From: Sipunculus nudus
Lineage: Eukaryota > Annelida > Sipuncula > Golfingiida > Sipunculidae
Direction: 5' to 3'
NCBI GenBank assembly: GCA_026874595.1
Contig: CM049318.1
Span: 44,062,456-44,126,455, forward strand
Length of the DNA stretch: 64,000 bases
Positions 1 to 12,016 of the stretch are shown piece after piece; position 1 is the first letter of the stretch; every line of letters begins with the position of its first letter. The notes beneath the pieces are model-generated. The model had not been told where the DNA came from. It saw only the letters and a list, made by a program, of their open reading frames with translations, and did not search any database. The translations under genes and the position numbers were made by a program.

Positions 1-2514
1 TATATTCATGAATGCATTCATGAATACATTTTGAAAGTATTTGCACTGGTATTCATATACTTTCATTTTTACCTGAATTCCAATTCTTTATGCAAGACAT
101 TTTATAATGGAGTACATATTAATATTCGTATTTAAATACAACTGCAAAGTTTTCCCACCATTACTGGCATTTATTCAGTTTTCACTAAACAATTATGTTG
201 AGAATCCAGAATATACAAAATTCACACATTTAAATTATGATCAAAAGACCTGGTTTTATGGCTTTTATTTATATTTTAAAAAAATGTAATATATTCATTT
301 TGGACTAATTTCACATCAATGTACACACTAGACACAGTAGGAATCTAGATTAATAATATCAACTGCATCTTTGTCTATCATTAATTTCCTTCATATGATC
401 CCTAATGATTAGTAATGAATAATATGATTTACTTTTTTATCATTAAAATTGAACTGAAAAATACCATAGGTGACTGCATGGTGTTATTTGGAGTACGTGA
501 CATTCTATCCATCGATACAAGATTCTTTTATCATCAGTAACTGCAAGTTGATTTCTTGTTATTATAAACTAACAAATTCTTTTTTATTTTTCTTTAATTT
601 GTTATTAAAAAAACATTAAAATTTATTAATTTATTGTTAATTGTTATGTTGTTGGTTAAAACTACTAGATGAGTTGGGTTGGACACCTGGATCAACTGTG
701 GCTGGCCATAAGCTGCCTATCTGCAACAGTGTATGGCTCGCCTCAAGCATGCATAATTTGCTGAAAGTTCAACAAGGTCAACATACAGGTGACTCAAGAG
801 GGGCTGGAGAGAGTTAAGGTCTGACATGGTCTCATAAAAACATTAATAAAAGCTACAATTTTTGGCCAATTTCTTTCAGCTTTCTAAACTAAAAAGCTGA
901 AATCCTTGTGTGCATGATATGAAAATTATATCAACCGTGCTCACAGGAAACAAATGTGCCATGGTCAAAGTTGGGCAAAATTTAAGGTACTTATTTTATA
1001 TTTATACTAATAACATATAAAATTTGAAAAATTCAGGACTAATTTGGGGTATTCAATTGAATCTTGATTAAATAATGTTACATCCCTGGCAAAAAAACTC
1101 TAGCTTCAGCAATCCCCTTGTTAAGGGAGTAAATATATTTCTTGATTTTTTACATAGTGCATTATGTTTGGGCCCATAACTTAAAACAATTACGCAATAC
1201 TGACATCATTTCTGGCATATGCATAGAGAATGTATAGAAAAATATGTATATTATATATGATTAAAGTCACATCAGTGGTTTTGATATTAGGCAGTCTTGA
1301 AGTGTAACAATGGGTTTTTAATGGAAAAATGAAGTTTTTCATTAATATCTCAAAGGTATTAAGTCCTAGTGACCAAATTCTTGGCATGGTAGGGAATTTT
1401 GGAGACATCTAATTGTATGCCAAATTTTAGGAACTGAGAGCTGTAGCTGGGGAGCTGAGCTCTTGCAAACTGCATAACACTAGCTTGATGTAAACAATTT
1501 GTTACATGGTGCTTGAAAACTTGAATAAAATCTACAGTTTTTGATCAACTGGTTTCAAATTTTTGGTGTTAACAGAAAAAATGCTAACAAAAACATGCTG
1601 AGAAAATTAAATCCACAGTACTTACAGTAAAAAAACGTGCCATGGTCAAAGTTGGGCAAAATTTAAGGTACCAATTTTTTATTTTTGTTAATATTTTAAA
1701 AAATTTAAAAGATTTTGATCTAATTTTGGGTATACAATTTAATTTTGATAAACTAAAGTTATATTACTGGAAAAAAAGTCCATAGCTTTAACAAGTTTTG
1801 TGTTAAGTGATCAAATATCTTTCCTGATTTTTTACAAAATGCATTATGTTTGGGGCCATAACTTTTTTAAATTATATAATACAGACATAATTTCTGGCAT
1901 GTACATAGGAACTATATAGAAGAATATTTATGGTAAATATGAGGGAAAACAGATGAGTGGTTTGGATATTAGGCAGTCCTGAAGTGTGAAAATAGGTTTT
2001 TAATAAAAAATTGAGGTTTTTCCTTAATTTCTCAAAGGAACGAAGTCGCAAAGACCCAGTTTTCGGCTTGGTAGGAGATCTTGGGGACATCTAACATTAT
2101 GCTGAATTTTGGATTCCTAGGTCTTACGGTTTCAAAACGTGCCACATCTACGGACGGACGGACGGACGGACGGACGGACGGACGGACGGACAGACGGACG
2201 GACGACGGACAATGGACCACGACTATAGCTCAGATGACTTATAGTCAGCTGAGCTAATAAAAAATTGAGGTTTTTCCTTAATTTCTCAAAGGAACGAAGT
2301 TGCAAACACCCAGTTTTCGGCTTGGTAGGAGATCTTGGGGACATCTAACATTATGCCGAATTTTGGATTCCTAGGTCTTACGGTTTCAAAACGTGCCACA
2401 TCTACGGACGGACGGACGGACGGACGGACGGACAGACGGACGGACGGACAGACGGACGGACGACGGACAATGGACCACGACTATAGCTCAGATGACTTAT
2501 AGTCAGCTGAGCTA
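1..2514 (+). mobile_element. F1a Helentron-like element, 5' end cut by the window edge, 3' end duplicated
   Basis: It matches the interior and 3' part of the complete copies at 4870-7498 and 56251-58860. It contains the palindromic run ATTCATGAATGCATTCATGAA near position 5. The 3' end carries a GACG microsatellite (2149-2210) and a hairpin (2226-2256) with arms TAGCTCAGATGACT and AGTCAGCTGAGCTA around TAT. The last 255 bp or so is then repeated, with its own microsatellite (about 2403-2468) and hairpin (2484-2514). No protein-coding capacity was recognised. Confidence 0.8.
2001..2514 (+). repeat. Tandem duplication of the F1a 3' terminus
   Basis: The sequence starting TAATAAAAAATTGAGG at 2001 recurs at 2255, immediately after the first terminal hairpin, and runs to a second hairpin at 2514. 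The join falls at TAAT, shared by the element end (GCTAAT) and the internal sequence (TTTAATAAAA). Microsatellite lengths differ by about 4 bp between copies. Confidence 0.9.
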
Positions 2515-2845
2515 ATAATACAGATGGCACCACCAGTCTACAGGAACTGATGGAACACCTCTTGATCAATATGTATGCCAAAAATCATGACCATCAGTGT
2601 TGTAGTTATTGAGATGTTGCAATTTGTTTTTTATCAAATTTTCCATTATTCTTTGGGGTAATTAGGAGCCCAACAGCTCAAAGGATATATGTAACAGAGA
2701 CCTTATTTCAGGTTTCCATGAAGACTTTTCATAGGTCTCTCACTGTGTGAGGAATGAAGATTCTAGGTCCAGTCTTTACAATTTGTGCCCTGTTGACAGG
2801 TGTTCACAGTTTTAAAGGTCTCAAAAATAGAGAAAACAATTCGTA
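2515..2845 (+). repeat. Single A monomer between two F1 elements
   Basis: It begins TACAGATGGCACCACCAGTCTACAG, cf. the GGTGGCGCCACC box of the A arrays at 33.9-36.6 kb and 59.2-62.3 kb, and ends in the usual linker CTCAAAAATAGAGAAAA...TTCGTA. An F1 3' end abuts it on the left and an F1 5' end on the right. Confidence 0.75.
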
Positions 2846-3335
2846 AACAAGGGACCTATGGGTCACGGCACTCAGCTGTTATATATGATTAAAAAATATG
2901 ATTTAGAAATGAGGCACATGCTGGTTTTATGTGGTAAAAAAATAAGCTGTATTATGAGTTGTTGTTGTTAAGCTTATGTATGATTTTGATAGTACCTTTG
3001 GAGACAGGGAAGAGGATTGATTTCATTTATTTTATTAACAAATGGAGTGCTATTGTCACACAGATTTTGACTTGGCCATATAACTTATAAGCAGAACATA
3101 TAATATAAGAGTTTAACTATTTATTAAAAAAATTTACAAATATTGTCCCAAATATAATTTTTTATTAAAAATAATAAGAGAATCGTATGATTTTTTAAAA
3201 TAAAATATAACTGAAGTGATTATTAAAATAATATTAAAGAATATATTCATGAATGCATTCATGAATACATTTTGAAAGTATTTGCACTGATATTCATATA
3301 CTTTCATTTTTACCTGAATTCCCATTCTTATGAAG
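2846..3335 (+). mobile_element. F1a 5' fragment
   Basis: It starts AACAAGGGACCTATGGGTCA and then GGCACTCAGCTG, the F1 left end, and follows the complete F1a copies as far as the TTTTTACCTGAATTCCCATTCTT region. There it breaks and joins an F2 body. The 3' half is missing. Confidence 0.78.
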
Positions 3336-4869
3336 GATGAGGGGCTTGACACCCATGAAGTGATCACATGGTGCCCATGAAGTGTTCACATGTCACCCAT
3401 GAGGTGATCACATGCCATGTGCTTGGCTGCACTGATTGAACTCTTAACCTATATCTGGCTGCACTGAATGAACTCTTGATCTGTTCCTAAATCTGAAACA
3501 GTTGGCAGTTTCTCAACCTATTTAAAGATACAGATTCAATCTTGGCCTGGTATATGTGTTTACACATACTGAAAGACTTTGGTTAAAATTTCTTTTTTCA
3601 AGCCGACATATTCATAAACTTTTTATCAAAATATCTAGAATAATAAAAGGTGCAGTACTTTCATTGTTAAAGGTCCAATAGTTCTGCCAAAAATCATTCT
3701 AGTAAACTTGAACAAAGGCCACCTAAGAATAATTTTTGTGCAATGTTACAGAAGATATAATTGAAATAATAATTTTGTAGAAGAACACTATTGCAGTCCT
3801 CAGTTTGAAAAAGACATAATAATGGCCATAAGACCAACTTAAGCCTATCACGACTCAACCAAAAATCAACAAACTCAGTATATTCTGATATGATTGAAAG
3901 AACCATGTCCTAGGATAATTCTTTTAAAAAATTTGAACAAATCAACTTGACAGTTTCATCATTTAGCTGAAAGAGGCTAAAATTATGAGGTTTTTTGCCC
4001 ATAAAAAACAGGTCAATGTAGGTGGCACCACCAAATCTACAACTTCAAATATGAGTCATGTGACCACTATTTGCACAATACCTGGTAATGCTAGCTTCTG
4101 TCATTTCTGAGAGTACTATGTCAGTATGCCTACTTGGCTGAATGACTGTTCAAATTTGTGTAACTCCACTAAAAGTCATCAAATACAAACCATTTGAACA
4201 AACTTGTGAGGGCTTGCCTCTGGGATCCTTTAAGTAAAATATTTAACAATTTGGCTGGACCGTCTACAAGAAGACGACTTTTAAAATATTGTCAGCTTTT
4301 TCCTTATAAAATCTAAGTAAATGCAGATAGCAAAAAAATAAGCTGAATCCCACAAAATTTGATATGTGACAGATTATTGCATAAAATCTGGGAATGGTAG
4401 CTCCTGCTATTCCTGAGAAATTATGGATTAATGTACAGATGACCAATGAACCCCGTACAAAAATAGGTCAATTCAGGTGGCGCCACCAATACCTGAATTT
4501 CATATATGACTCATGTGACCAACACTGGCAAAAAATTTGGTGATGATAGCTCTGGCTGTTTCTGAGACTGTCATTTAAGTATGATTTTTTGGACAGATGA
4601 CTAAGTTTAACTTCCTGAACAAAATTGAGGGAGATGGTATAAAAGATTATTTCTGTGAAATATTGAACAATTTGGCTTGAGTGTTTTGGAGGAGAAGTAG
4701 TTTTATAGGTTTTTTTAGCTTTTTCTCTATAAAATTTAAGAAAATTTTCAGATGGCTAATTTTTTGCATTAAATTTCATGGTGCTAGCTCCAATCATTTT
4801 CAAAATAGTATGGGTAAACGTACAGAAGACAAACCCCACCACACCATCGCATTAGTTCACAGGTTTATT
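3336..4869 (+). mobile_element. F2 element body, left part (interrupted by F1a; right part at 7499-8543)
   Basis: It follows the complete F2 copy at 20566-24250 from the GAGGGGCTTGACACCC segment onward, through D-type monomers (GGTGGCACCACC/GGTGGCGCCACC boxes, ACTCATGTGACCAACA, GAACAAACTTGAGAGGG). It includes an older internal 3' end (CATCGCATTAGTTCACAGG, about 4845-4864). The F2 5' terminus is absent. Confidence 0.75.
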
Positions 4870-7498
4870 AACAAGGGACCTATGGGTCACGACGCTCAGC
4901 TGTTATATATGATAAAAAAATATTATTTAGAAATGAGGCACATGCTGGTTTTGTGTGGTAATAAATATAAGCTGTATTATGAGTTGTTGTTGTTTAGCTT
5001 ATGTATGATTTTGATAGTACCTTTGGAGACAGGGAAGAGGATTGATTTCATTTATTTTATTAACAATTGGAGTACTATTGTCACACAGATTTTGACTTAG
5101 CCATATAACTTATAAGCAGAACATATAATATAAGAGTTTAACTATTTATTAAAAAAAATAACAAATATTGTCCCAAATATAATTTTTATTAAAAATAATA
5201 AGAGAATCATATGATTTTTTAAAATGAAATATAACTGATATGATTATTAAAATAATATAAAAGAATATATTCATGAATGCATTCATGAATACATTTTGAA
5301 AGTATTTGCACGAGTATTCATATACTTTCATTTTTACCTGAATTCCCATTCTTTATGCAAGAAATTTTATAATGGAGTACATAATCATATTCGTATTTAA
5401 ATACAATTACAAAGTATTCGCACCATGTCTGGTATTTATTCAATTTTCACCAAACAATGATGTTGAGAATCCAGAATATACAAAATTCACACATTTAAAT
5501 AATGATCATAAGTACCTGGTTTTATGGCTTTTATTTATATTAAAAAATAACTGTAAAAAATTCATTTTGGACTAATTTCACATCAATGTACACACTAGAC
5601 ACAGTAGGAATATAGATTAATATTATCAACTGCATCTTTGTCTATCATTAATTTCCTTCATATGATCCCTAATGATTAGTAATGAATAATATGATTTACT
5701 TCTTTATCATTAAAATTGAACTGAAAAATGCCATAGGTGACTGCATGGTGTTATTTGGAATATGTGACATTCTACCCATCGATACAAGATTCTTATATCA
5801 TCAGTAACTGCAAGTTAATTTCCTGTTATTATAAACTAACAAATTCCTTTTTTATTTTTCTTTAATTTGTTATTAAAAACCAATAAAAATTTATTTATTC
5901 ATTGTTTATTGTTATGTTGTTGGTTAAAACTACTAGATGAGTTGGGTTGGACACCTGGATCAACTGTGGCTGGCCATAAGCTGCCTGGATTCCTGTATGC
6001 CTCGCCTCAAGCGTGCATAATTTGATGAAAGGTCAACAAGGTCAACATACAGGTGACTCAAGAGGGGCTGGAGAGAGCCAAAGTCTGACAGGGTCTCATA
6101 AAAAACATTAATAAAAGCTACAATTTTTGGCCAATTTCTTTCAGCTTTCTAAACTAAAAAGCTGAAATGCTTATGTGTGCATGATATGAAAATTATATCA
6201 ACAGTGCTCACGGGAAACAAACGTGCCATGGTCACAGTTGGGCAAAATTTAAGGTACTAATTTTATATTTATACTAAATAAAATTTGAAAAATTCAGAAC
6301 TAATTTTGGGTATTCAATTGAATCTTGATTAAATAATGTTACATCCCTGACAAAAAAATCTCTAGCAATGCCCTTGTTAAGGGAGTAAATATATTTCTTG
6401 ATTTTTTACAATGTGCATTATGTTTGGGCCCATAACTTAAAACAATTACGCAATACTGACATCATTCTGGGATGTGCATAGAGAATGAAAAATATGTATA
6501 TTGTTTATGATTAAAGTCAGATCAGTGGTTTTGATATTAGGCAGTCTTGAAGTGTAACAATGGGTTTTTAATGGAAAAATGAAGTTTTTCATTAATATCT
6601 CGAAGGTATTAAGTCCTAGTGACCAAATTCTTGGCATGGTAGGGGATTTTGGAGACATCTAACTGTATGCTGAATTTAAGGAACTTAGAGCTGAAGCTGG
6701 GGAGCTGAGCTTTTGCAAACTGCATAACACTAGCTTGATGTAAACAATATGTTACAAGGTGCTTGAAAACTTGATTAAAATCTACAGTTTTTGATCAACT
6801 GGTTTCAAATTTTTGGTGTTAACAGTTGAAATGCTGACAAAAACATGCTGTGAAAATTAAATCCACAGTACTTACAGGAAAAAAACGTGCCATGGTCAAA
6901 GTTGGGCAAAATTTAAGGTACCAATTTTTTATTTTTATTAATATTTTAAAAAATTTAAAAGATTTTCATCTAATTTTGCGTATACAATTTAATTTTGATT
7001 AATTAAAGTTATATTACTGGAAAAAAGGTCCACAGCTTTTACATTTTTTGTGTTAAGTGATCAAATATCTTTCCTTATTTTTTTCAAAATGCATTATGTT
7101 TGGGCCAAGAACTTTTTTAAATTAAATAATACAGACATAATTTCTGGCATGTACATAGGAACTATATAGAGGAATATTTATGGTAAATATGAGGAAAAAC
7201 AGATGAGTGGTTTTGATATTAGGCAGTCCTAAAGTGTGAAAATAGGTTTTTAATAAAAAATTGAGGTTTTTCCTTAATTTCTCAAAGGAACGAAGTTGCA
7301 AAGACCCAGTTTTCGGCTTGGTAGGAGATCTTGGGGACATCTAACATTATGCCGAATTTTGGATTCCTAGGTCTTACGGTTTCAAAACGTGCCACATCTA
7401 CGGACGGACGGACGGACGGACGGACGGACAGACAGACGGACGGACGACGGACAATGGAGCACGACTATAGCTCAGATGACTTATAGTCAGCTGAGCTA
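4870..7498 (+). mobile_element. Complete F1a Helentron-like element inserted in F2
   Basis: This 2.63-kb non-autonomous element begins AACAAGGGACCTATGGGTCA then CGACGCTCAGCTG. It ends with a GACG microsatellite (7401-7449) and a 31-nt hairpin (7468-7498) closing CAGCTGAGCTA. The left GCTCAGCTG and right CAGCTGAGC are inverted copies. The uninterrupted F2 copy at 22840-22870 reads straight through the insertion point, so no target bases were duplicated. No Rep or helicase reading frame is present; short frames reading VRPSVRPS are the microsatellite read backwards. Confidence 0.85.
7468..7498 (+). repeat. F1 3' terminal hairpin
   Basis: Arms TAGCTCAGATGACT and AGTCAGCTGAGCTA pair at 13 of 14 positions around loop TAT. 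It directly follows the GACG microsatellite and the stretch GACAATGGAGCACGACTA. Confidence 0.9.
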
Positions 7499-8543
7499 AA
7501 AATTAATACAGATGCATATTGAATGCAAAATTATAATACAGATATATCTCACTGATGGCAAAATCTTGAATTAATTTGACTATGAATACCAATTATTTAT
7601 AATCCATGTACAGCCATCTTTATATACCATCAGAGAGCTGTATAGCTGTGATTGTAAACATTGCCTGGCATGAGGAATATCTAAAAATCATAAATCTACA
7701 TTTTTTAAAAGCTTTTAAAAAACATTCTTGTCAATATTAACCATAGATAACCTGAAATCTAAATGTCTAGAGGCATGATGTAATAAATGCTGATAAACTG
7801 ATGCCAGTCTAGATGTATCTAGATGTATCGGAGTATCTGCTTCACACAGCTAACATATATGGTAAAATGACTCAATTGAACCTTTATAATTCAGCCAAAA
7901 TTCATTCTTTGGAACCATAAAAGACAATTATTATAAGAATTATTCAGGGGATTATTCTTGTAAAATATTAAACAAATTGGCCTCAGTAGGGTCAGTCAAA
8001 AAAATTTTTACAGGTTTATAACTCATATGGGAAAATACAGCAAAATGGCTAAGTTAAGCTTCCCATAACTCAGCCAAAAGTCACTGAACTGAGACCATTT
8101 GAACAAACTTGAATTATCAACATCTAAGGATAATTAATGTGTGATATTTAAGAATTTGGCCCAGTGGTTTTTGTTGAGAAGATTTTTTTAGCCACTTAGC
8201 TAAAATGGGCTGCTATGTCATATGACTAAATTCAGCTTCCCATAACTTAGCCAAAAGTCACTGAACTGAGACCATTTGAACAAACTTCAGAAAGCACTAC
8301 CCTAGGATCATTTCTGTGCGATATTATTTTATAGCTTTTTCCCTATAAAATCTAAGAAAATGCAGTTAGCCAAAAAATAAGCAAAATCCGATAGAGTTTT
8401 TTAGATGACTAATTTTATGCATAAAATTTGATGATGCTAATTCTTGCGGTTTTCAAGATAGTATAGGTTTACGTACAGACGCAGGCCGACCGCCGACGGA
8501 TGCCGGACGACGCCACACCATCGCATAAGCTCACTGGTTTGCT
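7499..8543 (+). mobile_element. F2 element, right part with 3' end
   Basis: It continues the F2 copy broken at 4869, matching 22853-24250 (TTAATACAGATGCATATTGAATG onward). It contains D monomers (CTTCCCATAACTCAGCCAAAA). It ends with a degenerate GACG-type run (about 8477-8515) and CATCGCATAAGCTCACTGGTTTGCT, the F2 right end. Confidence 0.8.
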
Positions 8544-9285
8544 AAAAATAAATGTAATATATTCATTTTGGACTAATTTCACATCAATGTACACACTAGA
8601 CACAGTAGGAATCTAGATTATTATTATCAACTGCATCTTTGTCTATCATTAATTTCCTTCATATGATCCCTAATGATTTGTAATGAATAATATGATTTAC
8701 TTTTTTATCATTAAAATTGAACTGAAAAATACCATAGGTGACTGCATGGTGTTATTTGGAATACATGACATTCTATCCATCGATACAAGATTCTTATATC
8801 ATCAGTAACTCAAGTTAATTTCCTGTTATTATCAATTAACAAATTCCTTTTCTATTTTTCTTTAATTTGTTATTAAAAGTCAATAAAAATTTATTAATTT
8901 GATACAAGATTCTTATATCATCAGTAACTCAAGTTAATTTCCTGTTATTATCAACTAACAAGTTCCTTTTCTATTTTTCTTTAATTTGTTATCAAAAATC
9001 AATAAAAAATTATAAATTTATTGTTTATTGTTATGTTGTTGGTTAAAACTACTAGATGAGTTGGGTTGGACACCTGGATCAACTGTGGCTGGCCATAAGC
9101 TGCCTGGCTGCCCCACTTAATGCCTCGCCTCAAGCATGCATAATTTGCTGAAAGTTCAACAAGGTCAACATACAGGTGACTCAAGAGGGGCTAGAGAGAG
9201 CCAAGGCCTGACATGGTCTCATAAAAACATCAATAAAAGCTACAATTTTTGGCCAATTTCTTTCAGCTTTCTAAACTAAAAAGGT
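8544..9285 (+). mobile_element. F1a interior fragment with a 119-bp internal tandem duplication
   Basis: It matches about 285-890 of the first copy (ATATTCATTTTGGACTAATTT to TTTCAGCTTTCTAAACTAAA). The block beginning GATACAAGATTCTTATATC at 8782 is repeated at 8901. Both termini are missing. Confidence 0.75.
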
Positions 9286-9404
9286 CTCTCAATGTGTCAA
9301 GAATTAAGATTCTAGGTCCAGTCTTTACGATTTGTGCCCTGTTAACAGATGTTCACATTTTTAAAGGTCTCAAAAATAGAGAAAAAAATTCGTAAAAAAT
9401 TTAA
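9286..9404 (+). repeat. A monomer fragment (right part)
   Basis: It contains GGTCTCTCAATGTGTCAAG, TTCTAGGTCCAGTC and the linker CAAAAATAGAGAAAAAAATTC of the A monomer. It is cut on the right by the F1e element at 9405; the next A monomer resumes at 11305. Confidence 0.75.
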
Positions 9405-11304
9405 AACAAGGGACCTATGGGTCTCAACGCTCAGCTGACGTTAACCTTGAAGGTAAAAATCTGAAATAATATCAAATGGAGATAAAGTGTAAGAGGAAGA
9501 GGTAATAAAGGCCATGGTTGGTTTATATGATTGGTTTGTATTGATGAGCAGGAAATTGTTGCAAAAAATATTTTGTGACCTGACCATGTGTTTCCTAATG
9601 TTGAAACTAAAGCATATGAGCAGTTTGTGAACAAATGATCTGTACTATTACCATGATCATTAATTGGTTTTTTGATTAACTGTTGACATTTCAGTAGTTT
9701 ACACATTTGTTCAATCGAATCTTTTTTTTTGTATAATATTATTAAATATATATGTATTTTTTTTATGAAATGTATACAGTTGAAATAGAGCTAATAAACA
9801 ACATAAAACAGGGCAAACAAAGCCTGATCTCAAATTCTGCTGAGGCAGGAAAATAATGAACAAATGTTTGTATTAAATCCATTTTTTTTATCACATCAAT
9901 TATTTTCTAATTTAAGTTTATATTTCTATACATTTCCAATTTAACATATATATCTGAATATAAAAGTTGATTCATAATTCTCAATTGCATCATCATAAAT
10001 CTCAATCTTGTCAGATAACACCACATCATGCATACAAATGTTTATTTATTTTTTACCACAAAAATATATCTTTCAAATCTGCAAAACAATAAATATCTAA
10101 AAATAATACTTGATTTAGATTTCACAATTTTTAATTGTGTCTTTAATTATCCATAATGTGCTTCATATTTTATAATAATTTAAGCATACTGATGGGTTCA
10201 ATTATATTTGTTAAAATCATTTAAAAGAAATTTGATTTCTTTAAAAATGTTACATTACACAACATTGCATCTTCTTGATTACACCTTGAATTATTTTTTC
10301 AAGGAAAGTTTTTGCATATCGGAGTGGAAACAGCATTACAATTAAGGAGATACAGTGAAAACAATAACAATTAGTGCATAACACTTGGTGGGTTGGGTTT
10401 GCGGGGGTTGGGGGGGGGGGTGATTGGGGTGGTGATATGAGAATAACTGTACACCTGTCACAGCAGGGGATCTCCCCCAGTGACTGTAACAAATCAGAAA
10501 CCCTGGCATAGCTGACTTCCAGTGACCTGGAGTGGGACCCTGCATCTGTAATCAAAGCAAGTGACTACAGAAAAAAAATCAATAACTAGCTTAATTTTCA
10601 AGCTTTTATTTTCAAATTTCAGATTTAGACAAACTAAATATTTATGTTTACATGCTGTGAAAATTAAATCAATGGTGCTTACAGGAAAAAAACGTGCCAT
10701 GGTCAAAGTTGGGCAAAATTTAAGGTACTGAAATTTTTTTTATGCTAATAACTTAAAAAATTTACAAAATTCAGATCTAATTTTCGGTAAACAATTGAAT
10801 CTTAATTAAACATAGTTATATACTTGAGAAAATAGACTCTAGTTTCAAAATTTTTCATGTTAAGTGAGTTATTATTTTTCCTGATTTTTTACAAAGTCCA
10901 TTATGTTTGGGCCCATAACTTAAAGAATTTATAGTTTACAGACTTAATTTCTTGCATGTACATAGGAACAATATAGAGGAATATTTATGGTAAATATGAG
11001 GAAAAACAGATGAGTGGTTTTGATATTAGGCAGTCCTGAAGTGTGAAAATAGGATTTTAATAAAAATTGAGGTTTTTCCTTAATTTCTCAAAGGAACGAA
11101 GTCGCAAAGACCCAGTTTTCGGCTTGGTAGGAGATCTTGGGGACATCTAACAATATGCTGAATTTTGGATTCCTAGGTCTTACGGTTTCAAAACGTGCCA
11201 CATCTACGGACGGACGGACGGACGGACGGACGGACGGACAGACGGACGGACGACGGACAATGGACCACGACTATAGCTCAGATGACTTATAGTCAGCTGA
11301 GCTA
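9405..11304 (+). mobile_element. Complete F1e element (F1 subfamily) inside an A-monomer linker
   Basis: It begins AACAAGGGACCTATGGGTC then AACGCTCAGCTGACG and ends with a GACG microsatellite (11208-11252) and hairpin (11274-11304). The left half (GTTAACCTTGAAGGTAAAAA, a G-run at about 10400-10420, AGTGACCTGGAGTGGG) differs from F1a; the right half from about 10650 (CATGCTGTGAAAATTAAATC) is shared with F1a. The flanks are A-monomer linker on the left and a GGTGGCACCACC box on the right. Length is 1.90 kb with no recognisable protein. Confidence 0.82.
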
Positions 11305-11655
11305 AAAACAGGTGGCACCACCAGTCTGCAGGAACTGATGAAACTTCTCATGATCAATATGTATGCAAAAATTCATGACCATCAGTGATGTAGTTAATGA
11401 GATATTGAAGTTTTTGTATGAAATTTTGAATATTCTGGGGGTTGCTTTGGGGCCCCATAGCTCGAAGGATATGGGTAACAGAGACCTAATTTCTGGTTTC
11501 CAAGGAGATTTTTTATGGACCTCTCAGAATGTAAAATTACAAAATTCTAGGTCCAGCGGTTACAATTTGTGCCAGGTTAATGGACAGACGGACAGACGGA
11601 CGGACGGACAAAGAGTGATCGCTATAGCTCAGATGACTTACAGTCAGCTGAACTA
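11305..11655 (+). repeat. A monomer with F1-type 3' end
   Basis: It opens with AACAGGTGGCACCACCAGTC and closes with a short GACG/GACA run (11582-11610) and hairpin (11625-11655) ending CAGCTGAACTA. It is probably the 3' end of the F1 element whose A linker was hit by F1e. Confidence 0.75.
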
Positions 11656-12014
11656 AAAACTTAAGAGCATAAAACAAGGTTGAGTCCAGTGGCAGCTGGA
11701 CTATTACGCCCCCTTGTAAGGCTGTCCTGGAATATGCCCCAAGGCTGTGTTTACTTTGCAAGCTGTATGTGGTATGCAGTAAGCAGTAAGTGAAAAAGAT
11801 TTTTTCGCTCTAATGATTTTATCATTAACCATTTACCTGGCCTGCAGTATAGGCCCGCCGTATCGATTCTGAGTGGAGAACGGGATCCACATACCGCTTG
11901 TAGGTATAGCAACTACCAGAAATGGTTACCATGTTTCACATAACCAGTCCCATACCATGTTGTTTTACCCCCCTTCAAGTAAATGCCCTACACAGTTTTA
12001 TATCACATTCTGCA
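11656..12014. other. Non-element stretch with one minisatellite unit
   Basis: A unit GCCCCCTTGTAAGGCTGTCC lies near 11708-11730, the same sequence as the minisatellite at 14110-14290 on the other side of the TIR element. It also contains a short GTATGCAGTAAGCAGTAAG run. No gene was recognised; it is probably HDAC intron. Confidence 0.5.
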
Positions 12015-12016
12015 TA

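Noticed and set aside
9431-9706. Minus-strand 91-codon frame also present near 55610-55855
   Set aside because: Both lie in F1e copies; the shared peptide reflects the shared repeat and has no recognised domain.
10250-10555. Minus-strand frames with DAGSHSRSLEVSYARVSDLLQ, also at 49237-49636
   Set aside because: The same F1e segment in several copies. It runs into a poly-proline from the G run, and other copies (24950-25080) break the frame.
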